Shown: positions 1 through 10,294, counted from the stretch's first letter. The stretch is DNA of 56,075 nucleotides from Acinetobacter sp. Ac_5812 (GCF_013072695.1 NZ_LXUK01000015.1:1-56075), one strand, 5' to 3'. The notes: generated by a model from the letters alone, not told the origin. Made by a program: numbers and translations.

Positions 1-115
1 TGCATTCTACAGTATTTCAGACCAGACACAACCCCCTTTTTTATTATTTTCTTTTGCATGTTTCTTTTTTCTACAAAATCAGTGTTTTCGTTGTTTTTAT
101 CAGCTATTTACGTAT
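1..115. other. non-coding left edge
   Basis: AT- and T-rich sequence before the tyrS terminator. I see no ORF, tRNA or rRNA in it. What lies further left is outside the window. Confidence 0.5.
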
Positions 116-146
116 AAAAAGCAGGCTCATGGCCTGCTTTTTATTA
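116..146 (-). terminator. intrinsic terminator after tyrS
   Basis: GCAGGC (121-126) pairs with GCCTGC (132-137) around a short loop. The stem is flanked by an A-run on the left and a T-run on the right, so it can stop transcription in either direction. It lies just past the tyrS stop codon. Confidence 0.8.
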
Positions 147-159
147 TTTTCTTTTCGAT

Positions 160-1395
<1,236 letters not shown>

Positions 1396-1453
1396 TTATT
1401 CAATTTGTGCGATATACTAACATTTTTTCAGCATCTTGCAGGATAAGTTGTAT

Positions 1454-2587
1454 ATGAGCGCAATCTATATTGGTGTAATGACAGGCACGAGCATGGATGG
1501 TGTTGATATTGTTGCAACTTCATTCGATCCATTAACACTGCATGCCACGCTAACCGTGCCTTTTGAGCCTGAGCTACGTGATGAGTTAATGGCGTTGACC
1601 CTTCCAGATGACAACGAAATTGATCGTATGGGTAAAGCTGATGTTGCTTTAGCACAAATGATTGGGCATGGTATTAATGAACTGATTGAAAAGAATAATT
1701 TAGATCGCACTCAAATTAAAGCCATCGGTTCACATGGGCAAACCATTCGCCATCGTCCTGAGCATGGTTTTACCTTACAAATTGGTGACCCCAATATCAT
1801 TACCGAAATCACGCAACTGCCTGTGGTGTCTGATTTCCGTCGTCGTGATATGGCAGCAGGTGGCCAAGGTGCACCTTTGGTACCCGCCTTCCATCAAGCC
1901 TTATTCCTACATGACAGTATCCACCGTGTCATTTTAAATTTAGGTGGTATTGCCAATGTCAGTATGTTGCCTGCAAATGATTTAAACGGCGTATATGGCT
2001 TTGATACAGGCCCTGCCAACATTTTGATGGATGCTTGGTGTCATCGCCACACTGGACATCCTTATGATGAAAACGGCGACTGGGCCGCCTATGGCAATCC
2101 AATTCGTTCTTTATTGGATCGTCTACAGAATCATGAATTTTTTGCCAAAGAACCACCAAAGAGCACAGGTCGCGAAGACTTTAACCTAGAATGGTTGGAT
2201 GAGCAGCTCAGCGATTGGCGCAATGATCTGGAATATGATGAACTGGAAGATACACCAGAGAATGTTCAAGCGACCTTAATGAAACTCACCACACGTGCGA
2301 TTAAAAAAGCAATTTATCGTAGCAAGGAATGGATGCCGACAGGTGAAATCTATGTCTGTGGTGGTGGTGCCTATAACTCACATTTACTTGAGCAACTACG
2401 TTGGCGCTTACGTAAACATAATTGGTCAGTGCAAACCACGGATGTGCTTGGTCTAGCGCCAACCTGGGTTGAGGCAACTGCTTTTGCATGGTTGGCTATG
2501 CGCTTTGTACAACAACTGAGTGGCAATTTACCTGCGGTGACGGGTGCAGCAGGTGATCGTATCCTCGGAACAATCACCACGGTATAA
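1454..2587 (+). CDS. anmK: anhydro-N-acetylmuramic acid kinase
   Basis: AnmK phosphorylates and opens 1,6-anhydroMurNAc released by lytic transglycosylases, returning it to MurNAc-6-phosphate for cell-wall recycling. The N-terminal phosphate-binding motif GVMTGTSMDGVD is intact, and NLGGIANVS and GFDTGPAN are typical of this sugar-kinase fold. The protein is 377 aa from the ATG at 1454, preceded by an AGGATAAG ribosome-binding site; the upstream in-frame ATG adds six residues and is less likely. It pairs functionally with mpl (36980-38341) and the lytic transglycosylase (41461) in this window. Confidence 0.95.
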   Translation: MSAIYIGVMTGTSMDGVDIVATSFDPLTLHATLTVPFEPELRDELMALTLPDDNEIDRMGKADVALAQMIGHGINELIEKNNLDRTQIKAIGSHGQTIRHRPEHGFTLQIGDPNIITEITQLPVVSDFRRRDMAAGGQGAPLVPAFHQALFLHDSIHRVILNLGGIANVSMLPANDLNGVYGFDTGPANILMDAWCHRHTGHPYDENGDWAAYGNPIRSLLDRLQNHEFFAKEPPKSTGREDFNLEWLDEQLSDWRNDLEYDELEDTPENVQATLMKLTTRAIKKAIYRSKEWMPTGEIYVCGGGAYNSHLLEQLRWRLRKHNWSVQTTDVLGLAPTWVEATAFAWLAMRFVQQLSGNLPAVTGAAGDRILGTITTV

Positions 2588-2590
2588 AAC

Positions 2591-2622
2591 AAAAAAGCTT
2601 CTCAATCGGAGAAGCTTTTTTT
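2591..2622. terminator. bidirectional terminator between anmK and erpA
   Basis: An A-run with GCTTCTC (to 2603), a 5-nt loop, then GAGAAGC and a T-run. The convergent genes anmK (ends 2587) and erpA (ends 2639) can both use it. Confidence 0.9.
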
Positions 2623-2638
2623 ATATATCTAGATTCGG

Positions 2639-2974
2639 TTAGATCGAGAATGATGAACCACAGCCACACGTTGTGGTCGCATTCGGGTTCTGAATCACAA
2701 AGCGTGAACCTTCAAGTCCTTCAAGATAATCAACAACTGAGCCGATCAAATACTGGTAGCTTAAAGAATCCACCAACATTTTTACATCACCATTCATGAA
2801 CTCAGCATCATCTTCATTGACGCTTTCAGCGAAATTAAAGCCATAAGAGAAGCCTGAACAACCACCACCCGTTACATAAACACGCAACATAAGGTCGTTA
2901 TTGCCTTCACTTTCGCGTAGTTGGCGAACTTTTTTGGCAGCATTATCTGACAATTCTAGAGCTTGGGCGTTCAT
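2639..2974 (-). CDS. erpA: iron-sulfur cluster insertion protein ErpA
   Basis: A-type carrier (HesB/IscA family) that delivers Fe-S clusters to apo-proteins. At 111 aa it has the family length, with three conserved cysteines: C39 in GGGCSGF and C103/C105 in TTCGCGSSF. The first 20 residues (AAKKVRQL) also match the family. It stands alone, without an isc or suf cluster nearby, as is usual for erpA. IscA is the alternative name, but an isolated locus and the N-terminus favour ErpA. Confidence 0.92.
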   Translation of the reverse strand: MNAQALELSDNAAKKVRQLRESEGNNDLMLRVYVTGGGCSGFSYGFNFAESVNEDDAEFMNGDVKMLVDSLSYQYLIGSVVDYLEGLEGSRFVIQNPNATTTCGCGSSFSI

Positions 2975-3015
2975 GATGGACTTTCCTCGACTTCACTTCG
3001 TCTTTAATAAATAAA

Positions 3016-3054
3016 AGACCCGATATTCAGTATAGCATACTCAATATCGGGTCT
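3016..3054 (-). terminator. 39-nt hairpin before erpA, probable terminator of the AdeT-like array
   Basis: An almost perfect inverted repeat: AGACCCGATATT at 3016-3027 pairs with AATATCGGGTCT at 3043-3054, and inside it AGTAT pairs with ATACT, around an AGC loop. Read on the minus strand it is followed by a T-rich stretch, so it fits a terminator for the gene ending at 3096. It also lies 42 bp upstream of erpA, so erpA needs a start site downstream of it or readthrough. Confidence 0.75.
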
Positions 3055-3095
3055 GTATTTGAAGTTTAAAGTGCTGTTAAAGACTTTTTATACGA

Positions 3096-4100
3096 TTATT
3101 TGTAGTTCTCGTCTTGTAGGCCACATTCAAAATTCTTGGCATCTTCACGACAACGGAATTGCCATAGCAATTTCATCATACGCTTGTCATAGATTCCTTT
3201 AGCGGTCAGATTAATACGCGCTTCACGCATTAATTTTTGATAGCCGGGTTTATCAGAAGCTGGAACTTCCATCCAATATTTTTGTGGAATGTCTGCTTTC
3301 ATTTTTCCAAGAATGGTAAATGCACGTGGCAATTGTGCCTTCACCCACTCTCGAGATTTTTGACCAAAACCAGCAGGGAATTTATCTGGATGAATGATTA
3401 AATTACCAGTTACTTGTAAAATTGGGTAATTCACAATCGCCCCTTTGGTTCCCAAGCCCTTATACAGTTCCAAAGGTTTGAACGCTGCCGCTGGTGCCCC
3501 AATTATATCCACCTGACCATTGTTAAACTTAGCACCAAAGTTGGTGATATCTGAACTGACCGCTTGTGCACCGACTTGCGAGGCCATAATTTTTTGGGCT
3601 TCGTCATAATCTAAAACGGCGATTTTCTTACCTGCTGCCTTGGCAACTGTATTGATATTACGGTCATTCACCAATAAATAGGCATCACCCACAGGAATAA
3701 CACCAACCACCTCATATTTTCCATTCACCATCGCTTTAGCAAAGGTCGGGCTGGCTAAACCCTGCATCACTTTAACGGCCAATTTAAGGTCGGTAATCGC
3801 CCCGATTGCATCCAATGAACCCGTAAATTGGTTAAACTGACGACCACGCATGCCTGTGATACTCACGCCATCACATTTTCCTGCTTTAAAGTCTTCTGCA
3901 ATTACCGCTTCATTCGTTCCAACTTTAAGCTCAATATCAGCGCCCCAAGTTTTTGCGGCAAGCTGATAATCCTTCATTAATGCATAGACATCGCCACTTT
4001 TACCCACGATATCAAATACACAAATTGTTTGTTTTGCCTGAGCAGCCGCAGATACCGCGGCGACCCCAGTCGCAAGTAATAAAGTTTTAAACCATTGCAT
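3096..4100 (-). CDS. AdeT-like periplasmic binding-type protein, copy 1
   Basis: A secreted protein of 334 aa with a signal peptide ending AAQAKQ, then the block ICVFDIVGKSGD shared by all four paralogs in this array. Cysteines in ICVFD, GKCDGV and the C-terminal RC...NFEC suggest disulfides in the periplasm. The protein looks like a solute-binding protein. Acinetobacter genomes often label the family AdeT, an RND-type aminoglycoside efflux pump, but there is no transmembrane domain to support a pump. The ATG at 4100 is chosen because an AAGGA site lies 8 nt before it; the ATG at 4118 is upstream of that site. It is the most diverged copy and last in the array. The ligand is unknown. Confidence 0.85.
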   Translation of the reverse strand: MQWFKTLLLATGVAAVSAAAQAKQTICVFDIVGKSGDVYALMKDYQLAAKTWGADIELKVGTNEAVIAEDFKAGKCDGVSITGMRGRQFNQFTGSLDAIGAITDLKLAVKVMQGLASPTFAKAMVNGKYEVVGVIPVGDAYLLVNDRNINTVAKAAGKKIAVLDYDEAQKIMASQVGAQAVSSDITNFGAKFNNGQVDIIGAPAAAFKPLELYKGLGTKGAIVNYPILQVTGNLIIHPDKFPAGFGQKSREWVKAQLPRAFTILGKMKADIPQKYWMEVPASDKPGYQKLMREARINLTAKGIYDKRMMKLLWQFRCREDAKNFECGLQDENYK

Positions 4101-4389
4101 TTTATTTTTCCTTTGCATCTATGCTGATTGTTGTTGCATCACACCCAAACATTAAAGAATTAGCTGACATCCTGCTCTGGGTTTTCAAATGAATCTGTAT
4201 TTTTAATTCCATTTGGTCCAATCATCCTGATTAAACCACATTTTAAATCTTTAGGATTTCATTTGGTTTCCTGTATGTTGCTATGATTACGATCTTTGAA
4301 AATAAAGACAATGACTCAAATGACAAGCATTGAAAAACAAAAAGCCTAGATAAATCTAGGCTTTAAGTATTGATTATGGCAATTCTGGA
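4101..4389. other. intergenic region between AdeT-like copies 1 and 2
   Basis: AT-rich and without an ORF. It must hold the promoter of copy 1, but I cannot identify a convincing -35/-10 pair. The 24-bp palindrome found before copies 2 and 4 is not visible here. The terminator of copy 2 is at its left-strand exit (4341-4364). Confidence 0.5.
4341..4364 (-). terminator. terminator after AdeT-like copy 2
   Basis: AAAGCCTAGA (4341-4350) and TCTAGGCTTT (4355-4364) form a perfect 10-bp stem with a TAAA loop. On the minus strand it runs into a T-rich tract. Each array copy is therefore probably transcribed separately. Confidence 0.85.
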
Positions 4390-5397
4390 TTATTCACCCG
4401 GTAATGCACATTCAAAGTTTGCTTTGTCTACTGAACAACGGGCTTTCTTCAATACAGACATCATGCTTGCATCGTAAATACCACGTTTAGTTAGGTCCAT
4501 ACGACCATCACGTAATAATTTTTGATATTTCAAGTTGTCTTCAGCACTCAAGTTCATTTTGTACTTCGCTGGAATTTCAGCTTCATAACGTTTGATCATA
4601 GAGAATGCTTTTGGAAGTTGTTTCACAAAGTAATCACGAGATTTTTGACCAAAACCAGCAGGGAATTTCTCTGGACGAATCACAAGATCCGCAGTCACTT
4701 GTAATACAGGGAAGTTAAACATCGCACCATTTGAACCTAAGCCTTTGCTTAATTCTAATGGTTTGTAAGCATACGCAGGTGCACCGACCATATCTACTTG
4801 GCCGTTATTAAATTTAGCAGCAAAGTTAGAAATATCAGAAAGTACCGCTTGCGCGCCTACACGTTGAACCATGATTTTTTGCGCATCGTCATAACCCAAT
4901 ACCGCGAATTTTTTACCCGCTGCTTTTTCAATTGAGTTAATGCTCTTGTCACGTACGAAAATGTAAGCAGCGCCCATTGGAGCGATACCTGCAACTTCAT
5001 ATTTGTTACCACCCAAATTTGTGGTCATTTTGGCTGCATTACGTGCATCCAATACATAAGTAATCGCACGTTGTGCAACTTCATTGCTTGGCGCACCGCC
5101 CAATGAATCGACTGAACCCGCAAATTTGTTATAAGGACGAGCACGCATTGCTGTCATCGCAACAGCAGCACATTTACCCGCTTTAAAGTTATTGTCTGCA
5201 ACCTGTTCATCCGTGATTGCAAGTAAGTTGACATCAGCGCCCCAGCCTTTCGCTGCGAGTGCCCAGTCTTGCATCATTTTGTATGATTCACCTGACTTTC
5301 CTAATAAGTCGAATACACACACATCTATTGCTGCTTGAGTAGAAGCAGATACACCAAAGATCGAAGTTGCTGCAAGAGCAAGTGCAATTTTTTTCAT
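4390..5397 (-). CDS. AdeT-like periplasmic binding-type protein, copy 2
   Basis: 335 aa beginning MKKIALALAATSIFG, with a signal peptide cleaved near TQAAID and the family block VCVFDLLGKSGE. It shares KKFAVLGYDDAQKI, NNGQVDMVGAPAYAYKPLEL and a C-terminal RGIYDASMMSVLKKARC with its neighbours. The ATG at 5397 is used because AAAGGA lies 8 nt upstream; the reading frame extends 20 residues further without signal-peptide logic. A 24-bp palindrome lies 73 bp before the start. By family it is an exported binding protein; its ligand is unknown. Confidence 0.87.
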   Translation of the reverse strand: MKKIALALAATSIFGVSASTQAAIDVCVFDLLGKSGESYKMMQDWALAAKGWGADVNLLAITDEQVADNNFKAGKCAAVAMTAMRARPYNKFAGSVDSLGGAPSNEVAQRAITYVLDARNAAKMTTNLGGNKYEVAGIAPMGAAYIFVRDKSINSIEKAAGKKFAVLGYDDAQKIMVQRVGAQAVLSDISNFAAKFNNGQVDMVGAPAYAYKPLELSKGLGSNGAMFNFPVLQVTADLVIRPEKFPAGFGQKSRDYFVKQLPKAFSMIKRYEAEIPAKYKMNLSAEDNLKYQKLLRDGRMDLTKRGIYDASMMSVLKKARCSVDKANFECALPGE

Positions 5398-5469
5398 ATT
5401 TTTCATCCTTTCACAAACTTTATGTTTGTCTCCTTGTTCGAAGCAAATATTAATCATGTTTTTTGAAAA

Positions 5470-5493
5470 AAAATAGAGCTTATACTCTATTTT
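5470..5493. promoter_or_regulatory. 24-bp palindrome upstream of copy 2
   Basis: AAAATAGAG, a 6-nt spacer, then CTCTATTTT: a perfect 9+9 inverted repeat 73 bp before the start of copy 2. The same arms recur at 7891-7914 at nearly the same distance from copy 4. Low GC and a matching position argue for a repressor or activator site rather than a terminator. Confidence 0.6.
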
Positions 5494-5613
5494 TATGACT
5501 GGATTGTTTACTTTTTACCCTCTTTTATCTATTTCTATTATTTTCATAGGCAATTTTGTTATATATACCTAATTTTATGTATAGATTTAGATCTATTCAG
5601 TTATTCTCCTTTT

Positions 5614-6615
5614 TTATTCACCACTCAAAGTACACTCAAAGTTAGTCCGTTCAACCGTACAACGGGCACGCTTGAGCACATTCATCATACTCGCATCGTA
5701 CACACCTTGCTTGGTTAAATTCATGCGCCCATCCCGCAACATTTTTTGATAACGGGTTTTATCTTCATTGGTCAAAGTAATCTTTTTGGCATTCATTCCC
5801 GCTTCCAAACGTTGCACCATGGCAAAGTTACTTGGCAGTTTATTCACGAACCATTGTCGAGATTGTGGACCAAAACCACTTGGGAATTGCGCAGGACGAA
5901 TAATTAAATCCCCCGTAATATTCACCACAGGAAAGTTAAACAATGCACCATTGACCAAGCCTTTACTGATTTCTAAAGGCTTATAGGCATATGCGGGTGC
6001 CGCAATCACATCCACCTGACCACTATTAAATTTTTTCACAAAATCAGAAATATCCGATGGCACAGCAACCAGATCGATACTTTCAACAATGGCCTTTTGT
6101 GCTTGATCGTAATGTAAATAAGCGAATTTTTTGCCTTTGGCTTTTTCAATGGTATCGATCTTTTTGTCGCGAACAAAGATATAAGCCAACCCAACTTGAA
6201 TAATACCCGCAACTTCAAATTTCTCCCCGTTCATCGTTGCGGTTAAGCGATGCTGATTGCGTTTATCCAGTACATACGTAATCGCCTTTTGCGCAATAGC
6301 ATTACTGGTGACTGCGCCGACAGCATCGACTGAACCTGCAAACTTATTATATTTACGTGCACGCATCGAAGTCATATAGACCCCATCACACTTGCCTGCA
6401 TCAAAATCTTTTTCCGCTTTTTCTTCGTCTTGATAAGGAATTAATTCTACATCGCCCTGCCATGTTTTAGAGGCAAGCTTCCATTCTTCAATCAGTTTAT
6501 AAGACTCCCCAGCCTTACCCAATAAATCAAAAACACAAATTTGTTGTTTTGCCTGTACAGGAGTGCTCATGACAAATAGAGCTGTAGCACTCAATGCCCA
6601 AAGTCCTTTTTTCAT
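5614..6615 (-). CDS. AdeT-like periplasmic binding-type protein, copy 3
   Basis: 333 aa beginning MKKGLWALSATALFVM, with a signal peptide ending PVQAKQ and the block ICVFDLLGKAGE. It carries the family features GKCDGVYMTSMRARKYNKFAGS, split here as GKCDGVYMT and RARKYNKFAG, and the C-terminal cysteine pair. An AGGG ribosome-binding site lies 9 nt before the ATG. It is closest to copy 4. Upstream at about 6691-6710 is a degraded version of the 24-bp palindrome, with AATAGCGCTTTTA conserved. The role as an exported binding protein is inferred. Confidence 0.86.
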   Translation of the reverse strand: MKKGLWALSATALFVMSTPVQAKQQICVFDLLGKAGESYKLIEEWKLASKTWQGDVELIPYQDEEKAEKDFDAGKCDGVYMTSMRARKYNKFAGSVDAVGAVTSNAIAQKAITYVLDKRNQHRLTATMNGEKFEVAGIIQVGLAYIFVRDKKIDTIEKAKGKKFAYLHYDQAQKAIVESIDLVAVPSDISDFVKKFNSGQVDVIAAPAYAYKPLEISKGLVNGALFNFPVVNITGDLIIRPAQFPSGFGPQSRQWFVNKLPSNFAMVQRLEAGMNAKKITLTNEDKTRYQKMLRDGRMNLTKQGVYDASMMNVLKRARCTVERTNFECTLSGE

Positions 6616-6735
6616 CTTGTTTTTCCCTTACTTTGCTATTTTGCACAATTTTCCATCAGCGCTTATTCAATATAGTCAGATTTTGACCAAAAGAATAGCG
6701 CTTTTATATACATATGTCGGGTTTTCATCTGTTTT

Positions 6736-6772
6736 ACCCATCTGTATCACAGAATCAGATCTGAAGATGGGT
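6736..6772. other. weak inverted repeat between copies 3 and 4
   Basis: ACCCATCT (6736-6743) and AGATGGGT (6765-6772) form an 8-bp stem with a 21-nt loop that itself contains CAGATCTG. There is no T-tract on either strand. It may help terminate copy 4 or be a regulatory structure; I cannot tell which. Confidence 0.35.
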
Positions 6773-6802
6773 AGGCGATAAAACCTGCCCTGTAATCCCG
6801 AT

Positions 6803-7810
6803 TTACTCACCGCCCAAGCTACATTCAAAATTGGTTCGGTCTACCGTACAACGCGCGCGTTTCAGTACACTCATCATACTGGCATCGTAAATACCGCGCT
6901 TGGTCAATCCCATACGTGCCTCACGCAAGATTTGCTGATAACGGGTTTTATCCTCGTTACTGAGGTTGATTTTGTATTTGGCTGGCAGTTCTGATTCAAG
7001 ACGCTGGATCAATGTGAAATTGGTATTCAGACGACTCAGAAACCATGCCCGAGAGTTTTGACCAAAATTACTGGAGAATTTTTCAGGACGGATAATCAAG
7101 TCCATAGTCATATTCACCGCTGGGAACGTAATAATCGCACCCTCATTTCCCAATCCCTTTGACAATTCTAAAGGCTTATAGGCATAAGCAGGTGCCGCCA
7201 TAATATCGGCCTGACCCGTATTAAACTTTTTGGCGATATCAGAGATATCCGCAAGTACCGCTTGTCCACCTAAGCTTTTGACCACGATTTTTTGTGCTTC
7301 GTCATAACCCAGCACTGCAAATTTTTTGCCTTTGATTTGCTCAATGGTATTCATCTTCTTGTCTTTGACAAAGATATAGGCCAAGCCAATTTGTGAAATT
7401 CCTGCAACTTCATAATTTTCATTATCAACGGTGCTGATCAAACGGCGTTGATTACGCTTGTCCAAAGCAAAACTAATCGCTTTCTGTGCAATCGCATAGC
7501 TGGGCACCGCTCCAATGGCATCAATCGAACCTGCAAATTTGTTATAACGGCGCGCACGCATCGAGGTCATATAGACGCCATCGCATTTGCCTTGTTCAAA
7601 GTCATTTTCTGCCAACGCTTCATTCTGATAGCTGATCAGAAAGGTATCACCACGCCATGCTTTAGCAGCCAAGGCCCACTCTTCCATGGCCTTATAGGCT
7701 TCTCCAGATTTCCCCAACAAATCAAAAACACAAATTTTGTTCGCTGCATGTGCTTCTGTATAAGTCCCCAACACCAGCATTGCCCCCAATGCAAGAATTC
7801 CCTTGTTCAT
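6803..7810 (-). CDS. AdeT-like periplasmic binding-type protein, copy 4
   Basis: 335 aa beginning MNKGILALGAMLVLG, with a signal peptide ending AHAANK and the block ICVFDLLGKSGEAYKAMEEW. It keeps all family cysteines and ends RCTVDRTNFECSLGGE. An AGGA site lies 7 nt before the ATG. It is the first gene of the array in reading direction and diverges from the ABC-F gene at 8024. The 24-bp palindrome lies 81 bp before the start. Four copies in a row indicate serial tandem duplication, with copy 1 the oldest or fastest-changing. Confidence 0.87.
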   Translation of the reverse strand: MNKGILALGAMLVLGTYTEAHAANKICVFDLLGKSGEAYKAMEEWALAAKAWRGDTFLISYQNEALAENDFEQGKCDGVYMTSMRARRYNKFAGSIDAIGAVPSYAIAQKAISFALDKRNQRRLISTVDNENYEVAGISQIGLAYIFVKDKKMNTIEQIKGKKFAVLGYDEAQKIVVKSLGGQAVLADISDIAKKFNTGQADIMAAPAYAYKPLELSKGLGNEGAIITFPAVNMTMDLIIRPEKFSSNFGQNSRAWFLSRLNTNFTLIQRLESELPAKYKINLSNEDKTRYQQILREARMGLTKRGIYDASMMSVLKRARCTVDRTNFECSLGGE

Positions 7811-7890
7811 CCTTAAATCCTATGCTGCTACTTTTAGTCTTGTTGCATATTTTTTCATATAATTTAAATAATAATCTGATTCGTGTCACA

Positions 7891-7914
7891 AAAATAGAGC
7901 TTTTACTCTATTTT
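7891..7914. promoter_or_regulatory. 24-bp palindrome upstream of copy 4
   Basis: The arms AAAATAGAG and CTCTATTTT are identical to those at 5470-5493, with a 6-nt spacer differing at one position. It lies 81 bp before copy 4, in the region shared with the divergent ABC-F gene. Confidence 0.6.
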
Positions 7915-8023
7915 ATCATTGATTGATCATCTCAATCCGAACAACTTGATCTTAAATATAAAAATTTGCATTCATGGGCGATCACCTTAAAATGCAGCTA
8001 TCTATTCGCTATTTTGCATGCTC

Positions 8024-9952
8024 ATGATCCAATTTGACCAAGTTTCATTACGCCGTGGTGGGCGAGTTCTGTTCCAAAAAGCATCAATGCAGCTTCATCC
8101 AGGCTGGAAAATTGGTCTTACTGGGGTGAATGGTGCAGGTAAATCGACCTTATTTGCTGCATTTTTAGGAGATTTGGTCGCAGATGAAGGCAATTTGAGC
8201 CGTCCTGCGGTGTGGACTGTGGCGCACATGGCGCAAGAAATTAAAGCCTTAGAAATGCCAGCGATTGATTTTGTGCTCTCAGGCGATGAAGAATACTGGG
8301 ACATTCAAGAAAAATTAGCGCATCCAGATCAACTCAGTAATGATGACTTGGCCCGACTGCACGGTCGTTTCGATGAGATCCATGGTTATGCAGCGCCTGC
8401 CAAAGCAGCACAATTGATGGCAGGTCTGGGCTTTCTCGATCATCAATTAAAATTAAATGTCGCCAGCTTCTCGGGCGGGTGGCGCATGCGTTTGAACTTG
8501 GCGCGTACCCTCATGAGCCGTTCAGACCTGCTGTTATTGGATGAACCGACTAACCATTTGGACTTGGATGCAATCTTGTGGTTAGAAGACTGGCTCAAAG
8601 CTTATGAAGGCACATTGGTCTTGATTTCACATGACCGTGATTTCCTCGATGCGATTACCGATCATATTCTACATATCGAAAATCAAGAACTGACCTTATA
8701 TACCGGTAATTATTCCACCTTTGAAACCACCCGTAGTGAACGTTTAGCACAACAACAACAAGCTTTTGAAAAGCAGCAAGAAACGCGTGCACATCTACAA
8801 AAGTTTATTGACCGCTTTAAAGCCAAGGCCACCAAAGCACGTCAGGCACAAAGTCGAATTAAACAGCTTGAGCGTATGCAACAATTGGCGCCTGCGCATA
8901 TTGATACGCCATTTACCTTTAGCTTCCGTGAACCGACCAAAATGAGTTCACCTCTACTGAGTTTGGATGCCGCTACAATTGGCTACGGCGATAAAATCAT
9001 TGCTGAAAAAATTCGTCTGCAAATCACCCCAAGTTCACGCATTGGTTTACTCGGGATGAATGGTGCCGGCAAATCAACCTTGATCAAGACCCTTGTCGGT
9101 GATTTACCATTGCTCTCAGGGGAGCGCAAAGCCTCTGAACTGCTCAACATTGGGTATTTTGCTCAGCATCAAATGGATGCTTTGGATGCCCATGCTAGCC
9201 CAATGCTGCAATTGGCACGTATTGCCGACAAGCACATCAGTGAAGCTGCTTTACGTGCCTTTTTAGGTAGTTTTGGCTTTAGTGGCGAGCGTATGGACAC
9301 CCCATGTGAGAGCTTCTCTGGTGGTGAACGTGCACGTCTGGCGCTGGCACTGATCGTATGGCAACGTCCCAATGTCTTGATTCTGGACGAACCAACCAAC
9401 CATTTAGACTTGGATATGCGTCTGGCACTAACCATGGCGCTACAGGACTTTGATGGTGCGGTAGTGCTGGTGTCGCATGAACGTCAGTTGATTGCCAGTG
9501 TCTGTGATGACTTGTTATTAGTGCATGCAGGTCAATGCACAGAATTTTCAGGTGATCTACAAGACTACGCCAAGTGGTTACGTGAAGCACGCCAGCAACA
9601 GATCAATGCACAAAATGCCTCACAACAGCAAACTACAACGACCCAAGCCCCTGTCGCAAAAGTAGATAAGGAAGCACAACGTAAAGAAGCAGCTCGTCGC
9701 CGTGAAATGACGCGGCCAATTCGTAAAAACATCGAAAAAGTCGAAGCTCAAATTGAAAAGGTTCAACCACGCTTAGCTGAGATTGAACATGCTTTAGCGG
9801 ATAGTGCCCTATATGAGGCCGACCGTAAAAATGATTTGATCAAGCTGATGAATGAACAAAATGAGCTGAAAGCCAAGTTGGAACAGCATGAAGAACAGCT
9901 ATTAGAGCTGATGATGGAACTGGAAGAGTTGGAAAGCTCTTTTGCAGATTAA
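8024..9952 (+). CDS. yheS: ABC-F family ATPase, YheS type
   Basis: A soluble protein with two ATP-binding cassettes and no membrane domain, of the ABC-F translation-factor family. Cassette 1 has GVNGAGKST, SFSGGWRMRL and LLLLDEPTNHLDLD; cassette 2 has GMNGAGKST, SFSGGERARL and LILDEPTNHLDLD. The linker FKAKATKARQAQSRIK between them is the ABC-F ribosome-facing element, and the C-terminus is a charged coiled coil (about residues 530-640). Length and sequence match E. coli YheS. The ATG at 8024 (MIQFDQV) fits the family start; an ATG two codons upstream is possible. Neither has a clear ribosome-binding site. Confidence 0.92.
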   Translation: MIQFDQVSLRRGGRVLFQKASMQLHPGWKIGLTGVNGAGKSTLFAAFLGDLVADEGNLSRPAVWTVAHMAQEIKALEMPAIDFVLSGDEEYWDIQEKLAHPDQLSNDDLARLHGRFDEIHGYAAPAKAAQLMAGLGFLDHQLKLNVASFSGGWRMRLNLARTLMSRSDLLLLDEPTNHLDLDAILWLEDWLKAYEGTLVLISHDRDFLDAITDHILHIENQELTLYTGNYSTFETTRSERLAQQQQAFEKQQETRAHLQKFIDRFKAKATKARQAQSRIKQLERMQQLAPAHIDTPFTFSFREPTKMSSPLLSLDAATIGYGDKIIAEKIRLQITPSSRIGLLGMNGAGKSTLIKTLVGDLPLLSGERKASELLNIGYFAQHQMDALDAHASPMLQLARIADKHISEAALRAFLGSFGFSGERMDTPCESFSGGERARLALALIVWQRPNVLILDEPTNHLDLDMRLALTMALQDFDGAVVLVSHERQLIASVCDDLLLVHAGQCTEFSGDLQDYAKWLREARQQQINAQNASQQQTTTTQAPVAKVDKEAQRKEAARRREMTRPIRKNIEKVEAQIEKVQPRLAEIEHALADSALYEADRKNDLIKLMNEQNELKAKLEQHEEQLLELMMELEELESSFAD

Positions 9953-10294
9953 GCTGCCAGCTGATTCATACACATCTCTGTTTGAGTGTGTATGAATCCC
10001 AACGTTTAAGGTCATTTGTTTAAACAGAAGCATCCCATTTATGGCCTTAAAAGATGCTTTGGATACTTAAAAACACTATGAATATCATTAAAAATGTCAT
10101 GAATTTGTCGAGAATTTAAGATAAGGTAAAAATTGGAATTTTCTGAGAAAATTGAGCTTTAAGCTCAGGCTCGATATACTCAGCCCCCACTGTTGTAAAT
10201 TTATAAGTGACGAATGAATCCTGAGGGTTAAATTCATTTCACATTTTTTGTACTTTAATTTGGTGAGTACTCTATTTTGGATCATACAAACTGA
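9953..10294. other. intergenic region before the DedA gene, with inverted repeats
   Basis: It holds a perfect 12-bp stem, GATTCATACACA (9963-9974) with TGTGTATGAATC (9987-9998), without a T-tract. Two adjacent inverted repeats follow: AATTTTC/GAAAATT (10137-10153) and TGAGCTT/AAGCTCA (10153-10167). No ORF of note is seen. The first stem may end yheS transcription; the other two may be regulatory sites for the DedA gene. Confidence 0.45.

Noticed and set aside
5470..5493. The palindrome as a terminator of AdeT-like copy 3
   Set aside because: Stem is AT-rich with a weak fold, lies before copy 2 rather than after copy 3's neighbour, and recurs at a fixed distance from starts, so a regulatory site fits better.
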